Below, piece after piece: positions 22,851 through 34,320 of a stretch of 64,000 nucleotides of DNA. Position 1 is the stretch's first letter. The number at the start of each line of letters is the position of its first letter. A program made the translations under genes and the position numbers. The notes below the pieces were generated by a model. That model did no database searches. It worked only from the letters and a program-made list of their open reading frames with translations, and was not told where the DNA came from. Source of the DNA: Maea johnstoni (taxonomy: Eukaryota; Annelida; Polychaeta; Spionida; Magelonidae); assembly GCA_963942565.1 (NCBI GenBank), contig OZ012688.1, positions 27,177,257 through 27,241,256 on the forward strand, read 5' to 3'.

Positions 22851-23480
22851 GGATGTGGTACATTACAGGGGGGTGGGGCTGCAACGTACACGCTACATCA
22901 CATTCCTCATGCTTTGCCAAATATAAACAATTTAACCCATTCAGACCTCATGATGCAGCTCAAAAAAGCCAGACCATTTTTTTTTTTTTTTTGTATGTTT
23001 TAATTTTTCTTGAAGAAACGATATATAAGAATATTATGATGAGATTTTTTAAGCAACAAATTTTTTTGTTTGCGAATTCATATTATTTTCAAGTTGTTTC
23101 ATAAATATGATCTTTTCTGAAAATGTGAGTAATGTAATTCACATTTTCAACTTGCTAATTGTTTTGGCTGAAAGTTGACATTGGATTTAAGGAGAACAGA
23201 TATTTAGAAGGATTGGGGAGATAGATCTCCGACCAATTCTGAGATGAGATGAATTTAGGCATTAGAAAATGTAAATTTTGCATGCATTGAAAAGTTTTGT
23301 TTGGACAATCTGCAATCAGGGTTGTCCAAATATTCAGGTTCTGAAGCATTGACGCATAGACCTGTAAAAATAAATTGTCACCAGGTGGTACTATACTATA
23401 TAAGCCATATTAATCGGCATGTAGCACGATTGGATGCCTCTGCTGCACTCTGGTGTGTAAAAACCACAACACTCCTTCCC
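22851..23480. other. AT-rich stretch with a family B left end
   Basis: TTAACCCATTCAGACCTCA at 22931 resembles a B terminus, followed by AGCCAGACCATTTTT, then loses similarity. Confidence 0.4.
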
Positions 23481-23484
23481 CTTT

Positions 23485-23740
23485 CCTGGATTGGGTGTTG
23501 TCCTTTTATAAAACCAACCCCCTGGTCTTGAGAATCAGTGTACTGAATTAGTCCATGAATTAGGTCTTGTATAAATGCCCCCTCTTCCCCCAGTCTTGAG
23601 ACTCAGTGTACTGAATCTGGTCTTGTATATCCTTAGACCCTTCCTCCCTGTATTGGGTGCTGTCCTCTTATTAACCCCCCCCCCCCCCCCCCCCCCCCCA
23701 GTCTTGAGACTCAGTGTACTGAATCTGGTCTTGTACATTC
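23485..23740. repeat. Imperfect tandem duplication with a long C run
   Basis: TTGGGTGTTGTCCT (23490) and TTGGGTGCTGTCCT (23653), and three copies of CTTGAGACTCAGTGTACTGA (23527, 23594, 23703) followed by TGGTCTTGTA. A C-run lies at 23677-23699. Confidence 0.8.
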
Positions 23741-24100
23741 TCTAACTCCAAGTTTCAGCAAAACAGCATGTAGATAGGTAGACATCACCTTATCATTGTC
23801 ACGCGGCTGCCTTTGATCCTTCTGGAGGCATTGTGCAATGCTAGTGGGTGGTGCTGAAAAATGCTCGCGAAATAACATTTATTATCAACTTAATCCGAGA
23901 AAAAACCCTGAAAGTAACACCGCTCTTGACACCGGTAAATCCTATATGACAAATGGTGTTTGAGGAAACAAACCCCTGTTTTCTTTCCATTGAAAGTGTT
24001 TTTAGAGGGTGCGTTGTTCTGAGCTTTGACAACGGGCTTTAAGTATGTGCTGTGTGTCATTTGCACACCTGTGACCTTGCCTGAATCTGACACCAGATCT
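23741..24100. other. Non-coding stretch, nothing recognised
   Basis: Two overlapping minus-strand frames (23841-24093) in different phases, without domains. Confidence 0.35.
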
Positions 24101-24169
24101 CCGTGAATCTTTCACCCTTAAAGCCTTACTTTTCAGGCCCCCTTTTTACCTTATTTGGAGAAGAAGGCA

Positions 24170-24390
24170 AGATTAACCCACTAACCCTTAGAATGATCAT
24201 CATTAGCCCTTACCATTTATACCTGGGAATTGCAGTCTGTGACCTGGCCACAAGTGGTCAACTTAGAGGAGTTCCATTAATTTACTATATAATTAAAAGG
24301 AAAAAGTTAGTTTGGGATTGGCATAATAAGGTCACTTTAAAGGAGTGGTCAAAATAGAGGGGTGTTCACTTTGAAGGGTTCCACTGTATA
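24170..24390. mobile_element. Possible family C relative (right end only)
   Basis: GGGTGTTCACTTTGAAGGG and TTCCACTGTATA at 24359-24390 resemble the right end of family C. Upstream GTGGTCAACTTAGAGGAGTT and GGAGTGGTCAAAATAGAGG suggest a related TA-flanked element. The left border is unclear. Confidence 0.4.
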
Positions 24391-24543
24391 CATGTACCGG
24401 TATTCCATGATTTAAAACAAACATTCTAAACTCTTAGAAGGACTATTGTTTCTTAGAGGATGAATTACATTCTTATTTTTCCTTGAATTCACTCATAGGA
24501 TATTTGCATTTCAGTAAGACACCCAGACTCCTCAGAAAGGTCT

Positions 24544-24766
24544 TTAACCCATTAACTCCAATATTTCTCTTTCTAACAAATTGCCTTGAAAGTCATATGA
24601 AAGTGTGTCTTGATCTATCGTTTTTATTTGTTCATAAACATCTTGGATGAGTTGTTCTTTTTTTCTTCGGAATAAACTTTTCTTTTTGGAATATTTTACG
24701 ATATTCTCCACACCAGAAAGATATCCACAGTCCTCTTTCGTCATTTTTCGGGAAATAAAGGGTTAA
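24544..24766 (-). mobile_element. TTAA-bounded 223-bp element with a 66-codon ORF
   Basis: Ends TTAACCCATTAACTCC (24544) and ATAAAGGGTTAA (to 24766), the same border type as families A and B, but the interior is unrelated to both. On the minus strand an ATG at 24744 opens 66 codons: a CGYLSGVENI start, a lysine-rich middle (KYSKKKSLFRRKKEQL) and an acidic SYDFQGNLLEREILELMG end. The stop TAA lies inside the left TTAA. It could be a fragment of a real coding exon captured between TTAA ends, or chance. I do not recognise the protein. Confidence 0.45.
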
Positions 24767-25135
24767 CGGGCAGAGCATGTTGAGGATGCATTTCCCTGAG
24801 CGCCATTTGTCAAGCGCCGACAATTTGTCACTGAGCAATGACATTCGGAATGGAATCGACCCCCAAAACAAAGTTGATAAATTAAAAGGGAGAACAAAGG
24901 GAATGGGAAAATAATGAGACTCAAACATGACCGGCGAGGCAACCTTTGTCTGCCCCGACCGATGCCAAGAATGTGTCTACAAGGAGAAATGTATGTCCCG
25001 ATCGAAACATATTATTCACACAATCGCTCCTTCTGTAGATCATTTCAAAGCTGCCATTCTTATCAGAAATTAACCTTTCAGAGAGAAATCCATAAAACAA
25101 CAGGCTCGTTTTCGCTTTTACTCCGTAGCCGTAAA
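24767..25135. promoter_or_regulatory. Unique island 10, candidate enhancer
   Basis: Unrepeated, with ACAATTTGTCACTGAGCAAT, AACAAAGTTGATAAATTAAAA, GGAGAACAAAGGGAATGGG (Sox-type ACAAAG words) and GACCGGCGAGGCAACC. A 97-codon + frame crosses it without domain support. Confidence 0.4.
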
Positions 25136-25204
25136 AGTGCCGGTTTTGGTTGCATGCCAGATGCTTGCAAGAACCCTATACTTGTATTGGGCCAGAAATC
25201 TAAG

Positions 25205-25915
25205 TGATTCCGTGGCAAGTTGCGAAAAACCCTATACCTGTATAGAGGCTAGATCATTGCGGACGCGTCATTTCTCGACATGAAAAGAGTATGAGTTCTT
25301 TGGCTCCTGGGTTGGAAGGGGGGGGGGTGGGGGGGGGGGGGGGGCAGGAAGGCAGAAATTTTGTTGATTTCTTGGCAAGTTGTGCGAAAATTCTATACCT
25401 GTATAGAGGGGCTAGATCACTGTGAATGCATTTTTTCTCGACATGAAAAGAGTGTCAGCTCTTTGGCTTCTTGAGGGGGGGGGGGGGGCAGGAGCAGGGG
25501 GTGTGTGATTCTTGTGATTCCTTTGCAAGTTGCTCAAACCCTGTACCTATATAGAGGGGTAGATCACTGTGTATGAGTCATTTCTCAACTTGAATAGAGT
25601 TCTTTGGCTCCATGAAAGAGGGAGGGGGGGGGGGGGGGTGATTCTTGCTGATTCTGTGGCAAGTTGCGAAAAACCCTATACCTGTATAGAAGACTAGATC
25701 ACTGCGGACGCGTCATTTCTCAACATGAAAAGAGTGTGAGTTCTTTGGCTCGGGGGGTAGAAATCGTGGTGATTTGTGGCAAGTTACAAAAATCCTCTAC
25801 CTGTATAGAAGACTAGATCACCGTGGATGCGTCATTTCTCAACAAGAAAAGAGTGTGAGTTCTTTGGCTCGGGGGGCAGAAATCGTGGTGATTTCATGGC
25901 AAGTTGAACTAGATT
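25205..25915. repeat. Six-copy minisatellite, unit shrinking from 161 to about 120 bp
   Basis: GGCAAGTTG-type starts at about 25213, 25374, 25524, 25659, 25778 and 25898. Each unit has CCTATACCTGTATAGA, CTAGATCACTG, GCGTCATTTCTC and TTCTTTGGCTC, then a G-run of varying length. Most of the length difference lies in the G-run part. Confidence 0.9.
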
Positions 25916-26704
25916 GATGTTTTTGCAGGTATGGTGATGGAGGCGGGCCAATAGATAGTGATTACATGGGATGTCTTACATGCAGGCAGTGATCTTTCAT
26001 GCGCCCTGATTAGATGGACCGTGATGAGGCGGGGGTAAGGGAATCTCTCAGGGTCCTCAGGGTCACGGTGTACTCAGGGTCATCTGTGTTTATTCTGGAG
26101 ACAATCTCATCAAGGTGACACACTAATGCACACATCATCCTAACACAACAATTTCACACCAGAAATGTGAGAAGTGTTAAAGAGACAAGAGAAGTTGTAG
26201 AATTCATGATCACCGAGGACAAAAAATCAAAATAGCAATTTATAAGACTAAAATTTTATTGGTTTTTCCTGCTTATTTCAATTGTTTGTGTTTTTAAAAT
26301 ATTTATCATGATATGTGTAGATGAAAACTTATGATGATATATGATTAAGTATCTCGATGCTAGTGATAAATACTCTTAATAGCAATTGAGCACCTTTCAG
26401 CTTGTTTTGTGTCTGTGTGTGTGAGTGTGTATGTGAGGGGGGGGGGTTAATCTGTCAATAGTTTGAGGGTTACTTGATTAGATGTTTGGATGGAAAATTT
26501 AAAAAAATATTCTTATATTGCTTTTTTACCACCAATTGCTGTTGCACTGGTCATATATGTCTCCCTTATTCCCAATTCTAAACTAACAACACTTTTGAGC
26601 AGCATCTCTTGTTGTGGGGTTAGATTATGCAGAATTCAGAAGATGTATTCACCTATCATTTATACAAGCAAAATTTGGATCCTTCCTTTCAGGGGCTAAT
26701 AACC
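25916..26704. other. Intronic stretch, nothing recognised
   Basis: Contains CAGGGTCCTCAGGGTCACGG and a local GT-rich run at 26408-26432. No supported gene. Confidence 0.4.
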
Positions 26705-26909
26705 TTAACCCTTATGCTGCTGGTGGCTAATCTGGCCAATACAAAATGATGCAAAAAGAAATGACTGAAACCCTGACACATGGGTACTCATCTGAGAGTA
26801 CTCAGCATGAGCTATCCAATGAGTACCAACATGAAATGTTTTATATGGTTTTCAAAAGTCGTTGCATTCTTGTGCTTTGGAAGGAAGTAGCCTCAGCATT
26901 AGAAGGGTA
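26705..26909 (+). mobile_element. Family A MITE
   Basis: Left TTAACCCTTATGCTGCTGG, right AGCATTAGAAGGGTAA. The flanks here are not duplicated, unlike several other copies. Confidence 0.85.
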
Positions 26910-27271
26910 ACTTAGGATGATTATCCAGCAGATGGATGAAGGTGTTTGGGCATTAATCAGGTAATCAGGTGCTGTGACAGGTGTGTTCAGGTGTGCTAAC
27001 ATCACAATATGCTCAGCTACCCACCACTGCTCAGCTTCCCTCTCAAGCCAGATCACATTTCACCAACTCAATTCTATACTAATACGACTTCGAAAAATTG
27101 ACACCAGTTTGAATTCTTATAAATAGAATTGTCCCCCTGGAGATTTTTTTCTCAAGATTTTTTTTGGGTATGAAAAATCAATATCACAGGATATATCCCT
27201 GGGGTTATTTATTGTACCTTTCTAAGTCTTAAATGTTTGTTGAATATATGAATATATTTGTATATATATAT
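26910..27271. other. Intronic stretch, nothing recognised
   Basis: CAGGTGTG words at 26980-26995. It ends in a short TA run at the gap. Confidence 0.4.
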
Positions 27272-27471
27272 NNNNNNNNNNNNNNNNNNNNNNNNNNNNN
27301 NNNNNNNNNNNNNNNNNNNNNNNNNNNNNNNNNNNNNNNNNNNNNNNNNNNNNNNNNNNNNNNNNNNNNNNNNNNNNNNNNNNNNNNNNNNNNNNNNNNN
27401 NNNNNNNNNNNNNNNNNNNNNNNNNNNNNNNNNNNNNNNNNNNNNNNNNNNNNNNNNNNNNNNNNNNNNNN
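27272..27471. other. Assembly gap, exactly 200 N
   Basis: 200 N preceded by (TA)n. The round length is a placeholder used by some scaffolders, so true length is unknown. A microsatellite is the likely cause of the break. Confidence 0.95.
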
Positions 27472-27494
27472 AAACTGATGTCAATTTGAGGAGT

Positions 27495-27690
27495 AATCTT
27501 TAAAGTGTTCGGCTTGGCGGGCGCTGCCTCCGTGGCGTTGCCGTTGCAGGCGGGAGGCTTAGGGGTTTTACGCGCAACCATGCACTCGTCATCACCAGAG
27601 TGAGGCTGGATATGGAATTTCCCGGATCGCAATCTGCGCCGCCGCCGCCGCCTTCGCCACCAAGTGGCTCTTTGTGGTGGAATTGGTTTC
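27495..27690. promoter_or_regulatory. GC-rich unique island 11
   Basis: GGCTTGGCGGGCGCTGCC, TTACGCGCAACCATGCACTC and a (CGC)n-like run, CTGCGCCGCCGCCGCCGCC. The left border is hidden by the gap. Confidence 0.3.
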
Positions 27691-28310
27691 TATGAGCTGG
27701 CTGTGTTTATAAGGCATTGTGTTTGGGATGATACAGTAAGTGTGGGATGATTACTCTCAGCTCTGCTGTCTCTCACATTGAGGGCCTCTTGATATCTCCC
27801 TCTAAGTAGGGAGACAGAGACAATGTGATCAGCCAAAGAAATGTGAAGGAGATCATCATGAGTAAGGGGGGAGGGGGGGGGGAGGGGGGGGGAGTGGATC
27901 CTGGATTTCCGTTGGAGTGGTATAAGTGTTCTTCCTTCTTCGCAGAGATCTACCTTAAAGGCTAAAGTAAAGTTAAACTGAAAGAAAATATCAATACTAA
28001 GCCAAAAATAAACTTTTTGCATTGTGTTTTTTGAATCCCTCAAACCCTCCTTTGTCTCAGAAACTGTGGTGGGCGTGGAGTGGTAAGGAAGGAAATCACC
28101 TTTGCGTTACTTTCTTTCCCTCTTGCATTGATTAGTCAAAAATGTCAAATTACTCTAGAAAATACCCATTTGGAGAAATAACCTCTATAAGGATAAGTCC
28201 TAATTTTCCCAACATAAGGAGAACACAGTGCATTTCACCTGTTAGTCAAGGCTCTGTAGAAACCACTTAAAGATAATGATCATTATGATGATGATGACGA
28301 TATGATATGA
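27691..28310. other. Intronic stretch, nothing recognised
   Basis: Poly-purine GGGGAGGGGGG tract at 27867-27894. A 117-codon minus frame has no domain. Confidence 0.4.
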
Positions 28311-28347
28311 TGAGAGAGAGAGACAGAGACAGAGAGAGAGAGAGAGC
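28311..28347. repeat. Short (GA)n
   Basis: GAGAGAGACAGAGACAGAGA type, preceded by ATG/GAT triplets. Confidence 0.9.
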
Positions 28348-28354
28348 ATGTGTC

Positions 28355-28770
28355 ATGGTCCCTCTTGACCGCCCCCCTGGCCCTCGCCCTCCACCGGTCA
28401 CTCCCCATAACTGCCCAGCACAAATAATCGCCCCTGCGCTGCCACCGCCCGCCGTATACCGCAGAAAATAATAGCCCCGCAGCAAATGAGCGCTGAATAG
28501 CGGAGCATCGGAGCCAAGCTCGGGCAGCAATAATCAAGTAGTGCGGGTGATCCGGGGGGATTAGGGCGGTGTTTTAGGGTTATAAGCAAGTTAGCCTTGT
28601 GGAAAGATTGGATCAGCCGAGGACGCCCGGGACCGGGCATCACATCATACGCCGTCCTCGCCCGCATTTTTCTCCCGTCGTCATTCTCCGTCGCTGGAAC
28701 GTGATTCATGGTGGCGCGAATCTCCGGCTCAATCTTTTGCCGAGACTCCACACAAGTCACAGGAAATCCT
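28355..28770. promoter_or_regulatory. Unique island 12, candidate regulatory
   Basis: Unrepeated GC-richer block with CACAAATAATCGCCCC, AGAAAATAATAGCCCCGC, AGCAATAATCAAGTAGTGCG and GCCGTCCTCGCCCGCATTTT. Three minus-strand frames overlap each other, so no coding call. Confidence 0.4.
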
Positions 28771-28910
28771 ACAAGTATAGCATCATGGTGACCACATTGC
28801 ATAAAACATCTTAAGTTTGGAATTCCCTTATGGTTAAGAGTTAATTTTTCCGACAATTATTTTCTACATGTATATACATGTAAATAATGGTTACTTTATT
28901 GTACGGAACC

Positions 28911-29114
28911 TTAGCCCTTATGCTGCTGATGGCTAATTTGGCCGATACATAATGATGCAAAAATAACTGAAAGATAACTGAAATGGGTATGTATATGGGT
29001 GCTCATCTGAGAGTGTTCAGTGAGAGCGACCTAATGAATACCAACATGACATGGCTTTAATGGTTTTCAAAATCCTTGTGTTTTTGTGCTTTGGATGAAA
29101 GTAACCTCAACATC
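28911..29114 (+). mobile_element. Family A MITE, right end decayed
   Basis: Left TTAGCCCTTATGCTGCTGA. The right end stops at GTAACCTCAACATCG without GGGTTAA. Confidence 0.75.
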
Positions 29115-29607
29115 GTGTATCTTTTCCATATCAAAACATAGCTTCTCTGTGGCAACTTACTTTGAAGATCGACCACAATTAGCCACTAAAAACTTTTACC
29201 TACTTTTACCTACTCTTATGAGGAATCCTAGCTGCAACTGACTACAATGAACCTGTTAACCCTAATGCTTCTGGCGGCTAATTTGACCAATACAAAATAA
29301 TGTCAAAAAGCTGAAAAAATGTCTGAAACCCTGGCACTCTCAGCTGAGAGTTCTCAGCGAGAGCTATCCAATGAATACCAACATGATTGGGTTCAGATGG
29401 TTTCCAGAAATCTTTGAACTTTGAAATAAAGTAGCCTTAGCATTGGAAGGGTTAAGTGTATATCTTTTCCATATCAAAGCATGAATTCTCTGTGACAACT
29501 CACTTTCAAGATCAACCACCTAGCCACGAAAATAACTTTTTACCTACTCTCCCTACACATGTAAATAATCCCAGTTGCAGATGACTTTCAATGAACTTGT
29601 TAACATA
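29115..29607. repeat. Two direct copies of unique DNA alternating with family A
   Basis: 29115-29258 and 29456-29607 share TATCTTTTCCATATCAAA, CTCTGTGGCAACT / CTCTGTGACAACT, TTTTACCTACT and CAATGAAC(C/T)TGTTAA. The order is element, copy, element, copy. The second copy ends at GTTAACATAA, an element-free TTAA. Confidence 0.85.
29256..29455 (+). mobile_element. Family A MITE, second member of the alternation
   Basis: Left TTAACCCTAATGCTTCTGG, right AGCATTGGAAGGGTTAA, complete. Confidence 0.85.
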
Positions 29608-29689
29608 ATTTTCCATTTGTATGTGCAAAATCAAAACCGCACGTAAGTGAGAGAGAAGTCTCAGATCTGGGCGTGTGTTGGTATCTTGA

Positions 29690-29935
29690 GGTGGATTGTG
29701 GTTGCGTTAGAGGGGAGGGGTGTTATCTCGGCGTGGAGAATTGAGAGGAAGCACCTGCGCGGCCGCGTCGTAAGCCGTAGGATGCCGCGAGATTGACACT
29801 ATCGCGCAACGCGGAGACAAGGACGGAATTGGCCTATCACACGCAGATTGCCTGTCTAACCTCCCAGCTGCTGCTGCTGCTGCGGAGACGGTTGCCAGCG
29901 ACAACCATACCTATACACCCTTATAAGGGAGCACG
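29690..29935. promoter_or_regulatory. GC-rich unique island 13
   Basis: GCACCTGCGCGGCCGCGTCG, AGATTGACACTATCGCGC and GACGGAATTGGCCTATCACA with a short (CTG)n. Unrepeated. Confidence 0.3.
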
Positions 29936-29956
29936 AACAAGGGTTTTTAGGAGATA

Positions 29957-30099
29957 TTAGCCCTGGGACTGCTGGTGGCTAACTTGGTCAATAAGAAATG
30001 ATGCCAAAAAGAGTTGATGGAAACCTTGGCAAATGGGTTCTCATCTGATAGTACTCAGCAAGAGCTTTCCAATGAAAACCAACATGACAGGGTTTAATG
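29957..30099 (+). mobile_element. Family A MITE, left two thirds, joined to family B
   Basis: Left TTAGCCCTGGGACTGCTGG. It stops at CATGACAGGGTTTAAT, where family B sequence starts. Confidence 0.75.
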
Positions 30100-30312
30100 C
30101 ATATCACAGCCAAAACTGCTCAACAGTTTTGCTGATAACTCTCTAACAAAAGCAATATTAAGAAAATATTTGAAGGAGAGTTGTTCATCAAAACTCTATC
30201 TACAACTCTCCTTCAAACATTTTGCGAATTTATACTTTATTCCCAAGTTATTTTCATAAGTATGACAAGTCCAGACGACACTTGTCAAGTGTATCTCCAG
30301 GCATGAATTGCA
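30098..30312 (+). mobile_element. Family B MITE, left end replaced
   Basis: ATCACAGCCAAAACTGCTCA, GAAGGAGAGTTGTTCATCAA, CTCCTTCAAACATTTTGCGA and CCAGGCATGAATTGC. The usual GGGTTAA at the right is changed. Confidence 0.7.
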
Positions 30313-30692
30313 TTTTGAATGAGTAACGAGCAAAGACCTTGTCCAGGAAGCACTCAAAGAGGCTATAGCTCCCATGCTGTGAGCCTGAAAAGGCAGATGA
30401 TGATGAAATTGAGATGTTATCGGGAGTCATTTGAAATTGAATTAATGTTAAATGTTGGAGTGCTGAAGGGCTCCGCCGTGGGATATGATTATAGTCTTTT
30501 GCTTATCGTGGGCAGCTAGGAGGGAGTTGTGCACCATGACGGCAGATAGCCGCCCTGGCTTGATCTCTGCTGAAAGACCATCTCAACACGTCAATATACT
30601 AGGCATGCTCTCCGTGCATTCAGAGTCACATCACATGTCTGGAAATAATGCTGAAGGAAAATCTGGATAGGTATCTGCATGATCATTTCGTT
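30313..30692. other. Non-coding stretch, nothing recognised
   Basis: Two short + frames (66 and 61 codons) without domain or splice context. Confidence 0.35.
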
Positions 30693-30906
30693 TTAACCCA
30701 TATTGGCCTCTAGCGCCCAAATCCATCTGACTATTTTGGGGATATCTCTCTAACAAAAGGAATTCTCAGAAAATATTATCAAAATCCAACCCACAACTCT
30801 CCTTGAAATAGTTTGTGAATTTATGATTAATTTCAATGTTATTTTTAAAGGTATCTAAGGTCCAGATGACACCTGTCAAGGAGATTTCTGAGTATGAATG
30901 GGTTAA
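30693..30906 (+). mobile_element. Family B MITE, complete
   Basis: TTAACCCATATTGGCCTC at the left, GAGTATGAATGGGTTAA at the right. Confidence 0.8.
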
Positions 30907-31138
30907 AATATGGTTTGGGTCCGAGGTAGTTGATGTGCAACTGACTTGTTGCATTTGCCTGTATGAACAAAGTTGTTACTGTCAAACACATTTTCTTTTC
31001 AAACCATTTCTTAAGAAAATATATTCAAACTGTCAGATAAGCTAGTCTTGTGAAAACCTCAGTCAAAGTTTAGTAAATGTGTCTCAGATTCTATTTTTTA
31101 TTTGTGCCATTTTCTATATAGAAATGTGCAGTGTTCAG

Positions 31139-31240
31139 AAAATCAGACATTTTTGGTGATATCTCTTTAACAAAAGCAATATTTGGAAAATATTTGAAAG
31201 AAGAGTTGTTCATCAAAACTCCATATAAATGTCTCCTTCA
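31139..31240 (+). mobile_element. Family B fragment
   Basis: Middle part only: GATATCTCTTTAACAAAAGC through GTCTCCTTCAAAC. It then changes to repeat F. Confidence 0.6.
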
Positions 31241-31338
31241 AACAAGTGCAAACTGAATGTACTTGCCCGAAGGCATTTTTTTGTTTCAAAAATTCACTTG
31301 CGGGGCAAGAGGGCAAGTATAACTTATGTTGGTGCCTG
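31240..31338 (-). repeat. Dispersed repeat F, copy 2 (inverted)
   Basis: Inverse of the copy at 9177: TACTTGCCCGAAGGC ... CTTGCGGGGCAAGAGGGCAA ... TATGTTGGTGCCTG. Confidence 0.6.
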
Positions 31339-31489
31339 AAACTTAATTGTGATACTGCAGGGTAGTGCCACAAACTGCGGCTTGACCCAGGTCTGTGCCT
31401 GATGATTGCCAATATTCCCTCCCCCCCCCCCCCCCCCCCCCTCAAGTAATAATACACCAAACGAGAAAATAACAGAGCTACGTAATTCT

Positions 31490-31965
31490 GCCATCCAGAG
31501 AAAAAACAATAAGCCGCAGAGACCATCTCAGGTCCGAGGTTAACAATCACAAAAGACCTTATCTGCGGCAAATTAACAGATGTCATTGTCGGCCAAACGC
31601 TGTTACAATTAGACGATGCCTCAAACATTGCGCAAACATGCTTGCCCAGCATTTCATTGTTAAATCTCCATTTGCGCAGCACCTTTTTGGCTGGCGCGGC
31701 CCGGAGATGACAGAAGGTCAAGGTCGTGCTCTCGGGTTGCTGATGAAATGCTCCGCGAGCCGTGAACTTTGTTCTCCCATAACCGCCCTCACCACAATTT
31801 TCCAAAAATCTGCACTGTTTCGCGGCGCGTGTCCTCATGAAAGTTTGATCGGAAAATTGTTTTATGAGCGGCTTTGCAGATACTTTCGGGCTTGATGCGT
31901 TTTATACTGACAATTCTCATCTGGCGCTGACACAAAGAACAAATCAGCGCGGGTCAAAATGGATG
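31490..31965. promoter_or_regulatory. Unique island 14, candidate enhancer
   Basis: Unrepeated. CGGCAAATTAACAGATGTCA, GTTACAATTAGACGATGCC, GCCCAGCATTTCATTGTTAA and CGGGCTTGATGCG mix TAAT-like cores with CpG words. A 223-codon minus frame covers it but runs through repeat F and poly-C, so it is not a gene. Confidence 0.4.
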
Positions 31966-32298
31966 TAATTTTTGGTGTAGATTATTTTAGGGCATGCTCG
32001 CGGAAATCAACAACTGTTTACTGCAGCCGCTCGTTTCTCAGAGCTCTGCAGCCGGAATAACAATGATACCACTAACACAAAGCGCACCTTCGTCTTACTC
32101 TGAAGAGTTCTACAGCCCATGGTTTCATGAACAAAAAGATTTTAGTCTTCTACATATAAAAATGTTTGCAAAATGGTCTGATTTTGGCTTTGGTAAGCGG
32201 CAACTTTAAGGTTACTGATATCTCGAAAGCAAATTAGCTCTTGCTTTTGTTTCCACATGTAGTTAACCAATTTTTGCTTAAGAATACTTTTATATATA
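31966..32298. other. Non-coding stretch, nothing recognised
   Basis: A 71-codon + frame at 31994-32209 has no domain. Confidence 0.35.
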
Positions 32299-32478
32299 TG
32301 GTACATTTGACAATAACTTGGGTATCAAGAATTATTTTTAAGATATTTGAAGGAGGGTTGTTGTATTAAGTGTTCTTATTATCATTTCAAATCTTTTTTC
32401 AGAATGTGGTTTTGTCTATAGTACGTATTTCACCAAAATTGTCAGATTGCTTATGGCCGCTTTGAGCATTAAACACAC
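32299..32478 (-). mobile_element. Family B MITE, ends decayed
   Basis: TTTGACAATAACTTGGGTAT, GATATTTGAAGGAGGGTTGT and CACCAAAATTGTCAGATTGC in minus order. Confidence 0.65.
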
Positions 32479-32804
32479 GAACAAGACTTTAGAAAATTCG
32501 GCTGCACCTTGTAGGGATAATATCTGCAGTTCTACCTTTACCACCTATGCATTGTAATGATTAATAGGTTGCCAAAGCTCTTAACCCTTTAATGCCTGCA
32601 GTGCCCAATAATGCCAAATAATACAATAATGCCATATTACTATTGATATACATATTTGTTTTATCTTTCTTGGCTAGAGCATGATTTAGAAAATATATAA
32701 AATAAAATGTGCAGGACCTTACCCAGAGCTGATTCTGTGAATTCATACTTAAATCCAAAAGTAATGTTAAAGGTATTATATGTTCAAATATCACCTTTCT
32801 ATGT

Positions 32805-33105
<301 letters not shown>

Positions 33106-33828
33106 ATGAGTCAAATCATTATCATATTTGAACATGGTATTTTTTGACCCCAAAAATGAGGTCATGCTCTTGCTGCCACCTGTTGGAGAATGCAGACACT
33201 AGAGCTGAGCTGCAGCCAGTAGATGTCTCTCCAGTAGTATTCCTGCCCGGCCTCCGCTCCCCCGCTCGGAAGCACAGTGAACCTGCCTCCTCTTAGACTA
33301 TGTACAGTGTACAGCAATTTGTGAGGCCATGTCTGTGAAAGGCCTATCAATTACTGTCTCTTTGTTCTAGCTGATTAAGCCCTAAATAAGGCCTATTCAT
33401 CAATAGGATTATTGCCCCCCCCCCCCTGCCCCGCCTCCCCCCACCCCACCCTGCTATCAAGTGTTAACATAAGAAACTTGCCATCAATACAATATTAATA
33501 GCCTCACACAGTACGCTCCCAGGGTTGCTATTTCTTAATTATAATTAAAACCTTGCTCCCCACCCCGGGTTTAAGTGATGATATTTATTGTGCCCTTAGT
33601 GTCCGCTATTGACTCTTAAGCCAACTCCGCAAAAATTCCCAATATACATGTTCCCCAGCCCCTCTTTCTTGCCACTATTTCTAACCATGGATAAGGTAGG
33701 TTTGCTGGCGCTGATCCTGGTAGTAGAGCGGGTGAGGATTTGTGGGATGAGGGAGCGAGGTTAGTTGATTTCTCCTGAGGTGTGATTGTTGATTAGATAG
33801 GCTTTGGTGAATCATCACAATGCCTCTC
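33106..33828. other. Intronic stretch, C-rich in part
   Basis: A CCGCTCCCCCGCTCGG patch near 33255 and a C-rich tract at 33414-33452. No supported exon. Confidence 0.4.
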
Positions 33829-33870
33829 TGGAGCCAGTTTGAATACGGCAGGCCCATTTGTTACTGCTAC

Positions 33871-33904
<34 letters not shown>

Positions 33905-34320
33905 TCTACTGCTGCTGCTGGTGCATCCCCCCCCTTCCCTCCTCCTGCCTCCTCATCCTCCTCCTCATCCTCAACACCCATTGTTTTCACAGCTGCCACT
34001 TAACCTTTTCAATACTAAAGTTACTTTTGTCCAAAGCACAAGGATGCAAAGATAGTTGCAAACCGTCTAAACCCTGTCTTGTTGGTATTCATTTGAAAGC
34101 TCTTGCGGAGTACTCTCAGATGAGTACCTATTTGCCAAGGTTTCGATATTTTTTCAGTTTTCTTGGACCATTTTGTATCTGGAGCCAATTTGAATACGGC
34201 AGGCCCATTTGTTGCTGCTACCGCTGCTGCTGCCATCCCCCCCCTTCCCTCCTCCTCCCTCCTCCCTCCTCATCATCCACACTCCTAAACACCCATTGTT
34301 TCACAGCTGCCACTTATCCC
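33829..34320. repeat. Duplicated (CTG)n-containing segment around a family A MITE
   Basis: CTGGAGCCAGTTTGAATACG, GGCAGGCCCATTTGTT, CTG triplets, a CCCCCCCTTCCCTCCTCC tract and CACAGCTGCCACTTA occur in 33829-34002 and again in 34178-34320. The left copy is about 30 bp longer, mainly through more CTG. Confidence 0.85.
34000..34177 (-). mobile_element. Family A MITE, minus strand, inner end cut
   Basis: Starts TTAACCTTTTCAATACTAAAG and stops at GGACCATTTTGTAT, where the second copy of the duplicated segment begins. The other terminus is absent. Confidence 0.8.

Noticed and set aside
22452-23104. 183-codon and 123-codon + frames
   Set aside because: They overlap in two phases and enter poly-T and a family B end.
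25205-25915. Repeat-spacer array resembling CRISPR
   Set aside because: Spacers are G-runs and the rest of the unit is conserved; it is an ordinary minisatellite.
31167-31838. 223-codon minus-strand open frame
   Set aside because: It runs through a family B fragment, repeat F, a poly-C tract and a unique island, with no domain or splice context.
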